Below, one piece after another: positions 5,435 through 8,871 of a DNA stretch of 8,871 nucleotides (positions within the stretch are counted from its first letter, which is position 1; the number at the start of each line of letters is the position of its first letter). The stretch is taken from assembly GCA_937958295.1 (NCBI GenBank), contig CALFEY010000018.1, positions 1 through 8,871 of the forward strand, read 5' to 3'. A program made the translations under genes and the position numbers. The notes below the pieces were generated by a model. It searched no databases, had not been told where the DNA came from, and saw only the letters and a program-made list of their open reading frames with translations. The DNA is from an uncultured Pseudomonadota bacterium. Its GTDB lineage: Bacteria > Pseudomonadota > Gammaproteobacteria > Burkholderiales > Casimicrobiaceae.

Positions 5435-6415
5435 ATGCTCGTCTTCATTGTCCGCAGGAGCATGCAGAGCGTGGTGGTGCTCATCGCGATGTCGCTCATC
5501 GTGTTCGTGGGCGTCTACGCGATCGGCAACCCGATCGACATCCTCATCAATCCGCAGGCCGACCAGCTGGAGCGCGAGCGGGCGATCGCCGCCCTCGGCC
5601 TCGACAAGCCGCTGTGGGAGCAGTACTCGACCTTTCTCAAGGGCGCGGTGACCGGCGACCTCGGCCGGTCGTTCGTGCACGCCACGCCCGCATTGCCCCT
5701 GATCCTCGAACGCATGCCTGCCACGCTGGAGCTCGCCTTCGCCGCGATGCTCATCGCGGTGACGATCGGGCTGCCCCTCGGCCTGTGGGCCGGCCTGCGC
5801 CCGCACGGGTTCGCGGGCCGCACCATCATGGCGGGCTCGATCCTGGGCTTTTCGCTGCCGACGTTCTGGGTGGGCCTCATGCTTATCATGGTGTTCTCGG
5901 TGATGCTGGGCTGGCTGCCGTCGAACGGCCGGGGGCCGACCACGCTGCTCTTCGGCCTGGTCCCGGTGTCGTTCCTGTCGCTCGACGGCCTCGCCCATCT
6001 CGTGCTGCCGGCGGTCAATCTGGCGCTCTTCAAGCTCGCGCTGCTCGTGCGGCTCACCCGCGCCGGCACCCGCGAGACGCTCCTCACCGACTATGTCAAG
6101 TTCGCGCGGGCGAAGGGCCTCGCCGACTCGCGGGTGATCGGCGTGCACGTGCTGCGCAACATCATGATCCCGATCGTCACGGTGATCGGCCTCGAGTTCG
6201 GCAGCGTGATCGCCTTCGCCATCGTGACCGAGAGCGTGTTTGCCTGGCCCGGCATGGGCAAGCTCCTGATCGATTCGATCAACCTGCTCGATCGGCCGGT
6301 GATCGTGAGCTACCTGCTGGTGATCGTGGTGCTCTTCATCCTCATCAACCTCGTGGTGGACATCGTGTACTCCGCCCTCGACCCGCGCGTGCGGATCGCC
6401 GACGCCCGCGGATGA
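5435..6415 (+). CDS. dppB: Dpp/Opp-type ABC importer permease (DppB family)
   Basis: This 326-residue inner-membrane protein is the first channel subunit of a dipeptide/oligopeptide/nickel-type importer. It begins MLVFIVRRSMQS, the canonical DppB N-terminus, with the first helix at about 11-29. A periplasmic stretch follows containing LGLDKPLWEQY and GDLGRSF (74-80). Further helices lie near 98-121, 131-158, 188-207, 244-265 and 290-312. The cytoplasmic EAA loop that contacts the ATPases is DYVKFARAKGLADSRVIGVH (219-238). WPGMGKLLIDSI (271-282) and DIVYSALDPRVR (309-320) are further family marks. ATG 5435 is preferred by homology; only a weak GAGG lies upstream (5418-5421). TTG 5372 in the same frame has AAGGGAGG ten bases before it but would add 21 Arg/Pro-rich residues. 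The family name does not imply dipeptides: glutathione, nickel, opines or sugars are also carried by this family. Confidence 0.92.
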   Translation: MLVFIVRRSMQSVVVLIAMSLIVFVGVYAIGNPIDILINPQADQLERERAIAALGLDKPLWEQYSTFLKGAVTGDLGRSFVHATPALPLILERMPATLELAFAAMLIAVTIGLPLGLWAGLRPHGFAGRTIMAGSILGFSLPTFWVGLMLIMVFSVMLGWLPSNGRGPTTLLFGLVPVSFLSLDGLAHLVLPAVNLALFKLALLVRLTRAGTRETLLTDYVKFARAKGLADSRVIGVHVLRNIMIPIVTVIGLEFGSVIAFAIVTESVFAWPGMGKLLIDSINLLDRPVIVSYLLVIVVLFILINLVVDIVYSALDPRVRIADARG

Positions 6416-7335
6416 TGGCCGCCCCGTCGCCCGCTGCCATTTCCCCGGCGCCGCCTCCGGCTGCGACGGGTCCCCTGCGGCGCGTCCTCGTCGAGTTCGC
6501 GGAGGATCCGGTCGCGATTACCGGGGCGGTGCTCCTCGCGCTGATCGTCCTGGCAGCGCTTTTCGCACCGTGGCTGTCGCCGCAGAATCCCTACGATCTC
6601 GCGCAGCTCGACGTGATGGACGGCAAGCTTCCGCCCGGGGCCCGGTCCGCCACCGGCCAGCTCTTCTGGCTGGGCACCGACGACCAGGGCCGCGACATGC
6701 TATCCGCCATCCTCTACGGCCTGCGCATCTCGCTCGTCGTGGGCGCCGCCAGCACCGTCATTGCGCTGGCCCTCGGCCTCGCCGTGGGCCTCACGGCGGC
6801 CTACGCCGGCGGGCGTCTCGAGAGCGTGCTCATGCGCATCGTCGACATCCAGCTCTCGTTCCCGGCCATCCTCATCGCGCTGATCCTCATTGCCGTGTTG
6901 GGGCAGGGCACCGGCAAGGTCATCGCCGCGCTGGTCACGGTGCAGTGGGCCTACTATGCCCGCACCGTGCGTGGCGCCGCGCTGGTGGAGAAGCGCAAGG
7001 AATACCTCGAGGCTGCGCGCTGCCTCGCGCTCTCGCCCCTGCGCATCGTCCTGCGCCACCTCCTGCCGAACTGCATGCCGCCCATGATCGTGGTGGCCAC
7101 GGTGCAAGTGGCCGCCGCCATCGCGCTCGAGGCCACGCTCTCGTTCCTGGGGCTCGGCTTGCCGATTACCGAGCCGTCGCTCGGCCTCCTCATCGCCAAC
7201 GGCTACCAGTACCTTCTTTCCGGCAAGTACTGGATCAGCTTCTTCCCGGGGGTGGCGCTGGTGCTCACCATCGTGAGCATCAACCTCGTGGCCGACCGCC
7301 TACGCGATGTGTTGAACCCGCGACTCACGCGCTGA
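6412..7335 (+). CDS. dppC: Dpp/Opp-type ABC importer permease (DppC family)
   Basis: This is the second channel subunit, 307 residues. A cytoplasmic Ala/Pro-rich tail (1-20) precedes the first helix (about 36-55). Then come the DppC hallmarks LGTDDQGRDMLSAILYGLRI (87-106) and MRIVDIQLSFPAIL (141-154). The EAA coupling loop is EYLEAARCLALSPLRIVLRH (197-216), continuing into LLPNCMPP. EATLSFLGLGLP (240-251) and NLVADRLRDVLNPRL (291-305) complete the family pattern. About six membrane segments are visible. ATG 6412 overlaps the dppB stop in an ATGA arrangement, and a second ATG follows at once at 6415. Either would work, shifting the protein by one residue. No clear Shine-Dalgarno is present, so translational coupling to dppB is likely. 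Confidence 0.93.
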   Translation: MMAAPSPAAISPAPPPAATGPLRRVLVEFAEDPVAITGAVLLALIVLAALFAPWLSPQNPYDLAQLDVMDGKLPPGARSATGQLFWLGTDDQGRDMLSAILYGLRISLVVGAASTVIALALGLAVGLTAAYAGGRLESVLMRIVDIQLSFPAILIALILIAVLGQGTGKVIAALVTVQWAYYARTVRGAALVEKRKEYLEAARCLALSPLRIVLRHLLPNCMPPMIVVATVQVAAAIALEATLSFLGLGLPITEPSLGLLIANGYQYLLSGKYWISFFPGVALVLTIVSINLVADRLRDVLNPRLTR

Positions 7336-7343
7336 CTGAAGCC

Positions 7344-8333
7344 ATGGCGCTCGCCCGCTCCGGTCCCGTGCTCGTCGTCGAAGGCCTGCGCACGCACTTC
7401 TTCACCCGGGCGGGCGTGGTGAAGGCCGTCGACGACGTGTCGTTCACGCTCGCGCGCGGCGAGGTGATGGGACTCGTGGGCGAATCCGGCTCGGGCAAGT
7501 CGGTGACCGGTTACTCGCTCATGGGCCTCGTCGATCCACCGGGGCGCATCGTGGCGGGCCGCATCGTGCTCGACGGCACCGACCTGCGCGCATTGCCGCC
7601 CGCCGCCATGCGGCACATTCGGGGCAATCGCGTCGCGATGATCTTCCAGGACCCGATGATGACGCTGAACCCGGTCCTGCGCATCGACACGCAGATGATC
7701 GAAGCCATCCTCGCCCACGACGACGTGAGCCCTGCGGCGGCGCGCGCGCGCGCCCGCGAGGCGCTGGTCAAGGTGGGGATCGCCTCGCCGGACGAGCGCC
7801 TCGCCGCCTATCCGCACCAGTTCAGCGGCGGCATGCGCCAGCGCGTGGCCATTGCCATCGCGCTCCTCAATCGTCCCGACCTCATCGTTGCCGACGAGCC
7901 CACCACCGCCCTGGACGTCACCATCCAGGGCCAGATCCTGTACGAGATGCAGAAGGTCGCGCGCGAGTCGGGCACGGCGCTCATCTGGATCACGCACGAC
8001 CTGTCGGTGGTGGCGGGACTCGCCGACCGCGTGTGCGTGATGTATGCCGGACGCATCGTGGAAGAGGGCACCTGCGAGGACGTGCTCGGGCGGCCGGCAC
8101 ACCCTTACACGCAGGGCCTGCTCGACTCCGTGCCCGCCAATCACCGGCCGGGGGAGCGCCTGCGCCAGATCCCCGGCATGACGCCTTCGCTCGTTGATCT
8201 TCCGCCCGGTTGCGCCTTCCGCGAGCGCTGCACCTATGCTGACGAGGCCTGCCTTGCCACGCCCGCGATGCGTCCCGCGGGCGGCCCGGGACAGGCGGTG
8301 CGCTGTGCCCATCCGCTGATCTCGCTCTTCTAG
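7344..8333 (+). CDS. dppD: Dpp/Opp-type ABC importer ATP-binding protein (DppD family)
   Basis: This is a 329-residue cytoplasmic ATPase. It has the Walker A GESGSGKSV (46-54), the Q-loop IFQDPMMTLNP (100-110, Q102) and the signature FSGGMRQR (160-167). Walker B LIVADEPTTALD follows (180-191, D184/E185), then the H-loop His218 in ITHDLS. All catalytic motifs are intact. The C-terminal Opp/Dpp extension begins at HPYTQGLL (253-260). It contains four cysteines: C290, C296 and C303 (C-X5-C-X6-C), plus C321. In OppD/DppD proteins of known structure the equivalent cysteines hold a 4Fe-4S cluster, so one is expected here. The start ATG lies eight bases after the dppC stop. An in-frame extension upstream runs antiparallel to no known domain and is only the shadow of dppC. 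The partner ATPase follows nine bases downstream. Confidence 0.94.
   Translation: MALARSGPVLVVEGLRTHFFTRAGVVKAVDDVSFTLARGEVMGLVGESGSGKSVTGYSLMGLVDPPGRIVAGRIVLDGTDLRALPPAAMRHIRGNRVAMIFQDPMMTLNPVLRIDTQMIEAILAHDDVSPAAARARAREALVKVGIASPDERLAAYPHQFSGGMRQRVAIAIALLNRPDLIVADEPTTALDVTIQGQILYEMQKVARESGTALIWITHDLSVVAGLADRVCVMYAGRIVEEGTCEDVLGRPAHPYTQGLLDSVPANHRPGERLRQIPGMTPSLVDLPPGCAFRERCTYADEACLATPAMRPAGGPGQAVRCAHPLISLF
7740..7753. repeat. Alternating GC tract inside dppD
   Basis: Seven consecutive GC dinucleotides form a pure purine-pyrimidine alternation. They encode part of an Ala-Arg-rich helix (residues 131-139) between the Q-loop and the signature motif. The tract is the longest simple repeat I noticed and is probably a by-product of high-GC codon use. 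Confidence 0.6.
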
Positions 8334-8342
8334 AGCCGCGCC

Positions 8343-8871
8343 ATGAACGCCGCCATCGCCTCGCCGCTTCCCGATCCCGGCGCGTTGCTCGAACTGCGGG
8401 GCGTGGCCAAGCGCTTTGTCCGTCCGCTCGATACCGCCGCGAAGATCGCCAACGTCTTCGGCGCCCGCGTGCGCGAGGAGGTGGTGCATGCCGTGGATCG
8501 CGTCGATCTCGCCGTGATGCCTGGCGAGGTCGTGGGCCTGGTGGGCGAGTCAGGGTGCGGCAAGTCCACGGTGGGCCGGCTCGCGGTGGGGTTGCTCGCC
8601 CCAAGCGCGGGCGAGCGCTATCTTGACGGCGCCAACATCACGCGCCTGCGCGGCGCCGCCGCGCGCCGTGCGCAACTCGCGCTGCAGATGATCTTCCAGG
8701 ACCCCTATGCCTCGCTCAATCCGCGCATGCGGGTGGCGCAGATCGTGGGGGAGGCGCCGGTCGCGCACGGCCTCATCGGCCGGCACCAGATGACGGAGTA
8801 CGCCGGCCTGCTCCTCAATCGCGTGGGCCTCGATCCCACGCTCATGCGTCGCTATCCGCACCAGTTCTCGG
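8343..8871 (+). CDS. dppF: Dpp/Opp-type ABC importer ATP-binding protein (DppF family), 5' part
   Basis: These are the first 176 codons of the second ATPase; the frame stays open to the window edge, so the gene continues beyond it. It has the Walker A GESGCGKST (68-76), the Q-loop IFQDPYASLNPRM (117-129, Q119), and YPHQFS at the last residues, just before the expected SGGQ signature. The cut therefore falls inside the ATPase core, and Walker B, the H-loop and any C-terminal extension are not visible. Between the first strand (LRGVAKRF) and HAVDRVDL there is a long insert, roughly residues 26-48. It is richer in helix-forming residues (DTAAKIANVFGARVREEV) than the short loop usual in DppF. The start ATG is nine bases after the dppD stop, with no strong Shine-Dalgarno, consistent with coupled translation. 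Confidence 0.93.
   Translation, partial: MNAAIASPLPDPGALLELRGVAKRFVRPLDTAAKIANVFGARVREEVVHAVDRVDLAVMPGEVVGLVGESGCGKSTVGRLAVGLLAPSAGERYLDGANITRLRGAAARRAQLALQMIFQDPYASLNPRMRVAQIVGEAPVAHGLIGRHQMTEYAGLLLNRVGLDPTLMRRYPHQFS

Noticed and set aside
4298..6148. 616-codon open frame on the minus strand across livM and dppB
   Set aside because: The product is a low-complexity Arg/His/Glu/Ala-rich chain with no domain. It lies antisense to two clear membrane proteins and arises from high-GC codon bias.
6570..7343. In-frame upstream extension of dppD through dppC
   Set aside because: It encodes Arg/Pro/His-rich sequence in the wrong frame of dppC; the DppD family begins at ATG 7344.
7203..8489. 428-codon minus-strand frame over dppD
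   Set aside because: Antisense shadow of an intact ATPase with all motifs; no recognisable domain of its own.

Overview
This window comes from a very GC-rich bacterial chromosome. Third codon positions are almost all G or C, and antisense frames stay open for hundreds of codons. The protein types and the two promoter-like sites (TTGACG-N18-TAGATT and TTGCGG-N18-CATAAT) fit a betaproteobacterium, perhaps Burkholderiales or a relative. That assignment rests on composition and family resemblance only. Every supported gene is on the + strand.

Layout. Positions 1-379 hold the 3' end of an enoyl-CoA hydratase/isomerase-superfamily gene of the ECHDC3 kind. After a 156-base gap with a possible promoter and an unusual ribosome-binding region comes a complete branched-chain-amino-acid-type (HAAT/Liv) ABC importer in the order livG-livF-substrate-binding protein-livH-livM (536-5293). 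LivG and LivF are the two cytoplasmic ATPases. The binding protein is secreted to the periplasm, and LivH/LivM form the membrane channel. Two adjacent stem-loops separate the binding-protein gene from livH.

The 141 bases between livM and the next gene (5294-5434) hold nested inverted repeats and a good sigma70-like promoter. A second importer of the Dpp/Opp (PepT) family follows: dppB-dppC-dppD and the first 176 codons of dppF (5435-8871). These genes overlap or lie within 10 bases of each other, so they are surely one operon. Its binding protein is not in the window.

The segment therefore encodes two unrelated solute importers side by side, next to an acyl-CoA enzyme. That suggests a scavenging or catabolic locus. 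The substrates cannot be read from the sequence: the Liv-type binding protein resembles a group without a well-assigned ligand, and the Dpp-type binding protein is missing.

I found no mobile element, CRISPR array, tRNA, rRNA or defence system. Nor did I find a clearly new biological system. The points most worth a second look are regulatory: a hairpin between a strong Shine-Dalgarno and the livG start, tandem hairpins after the binding-protein gene, and the livM-dppB intergenic region with its mutually exclusive pairings.
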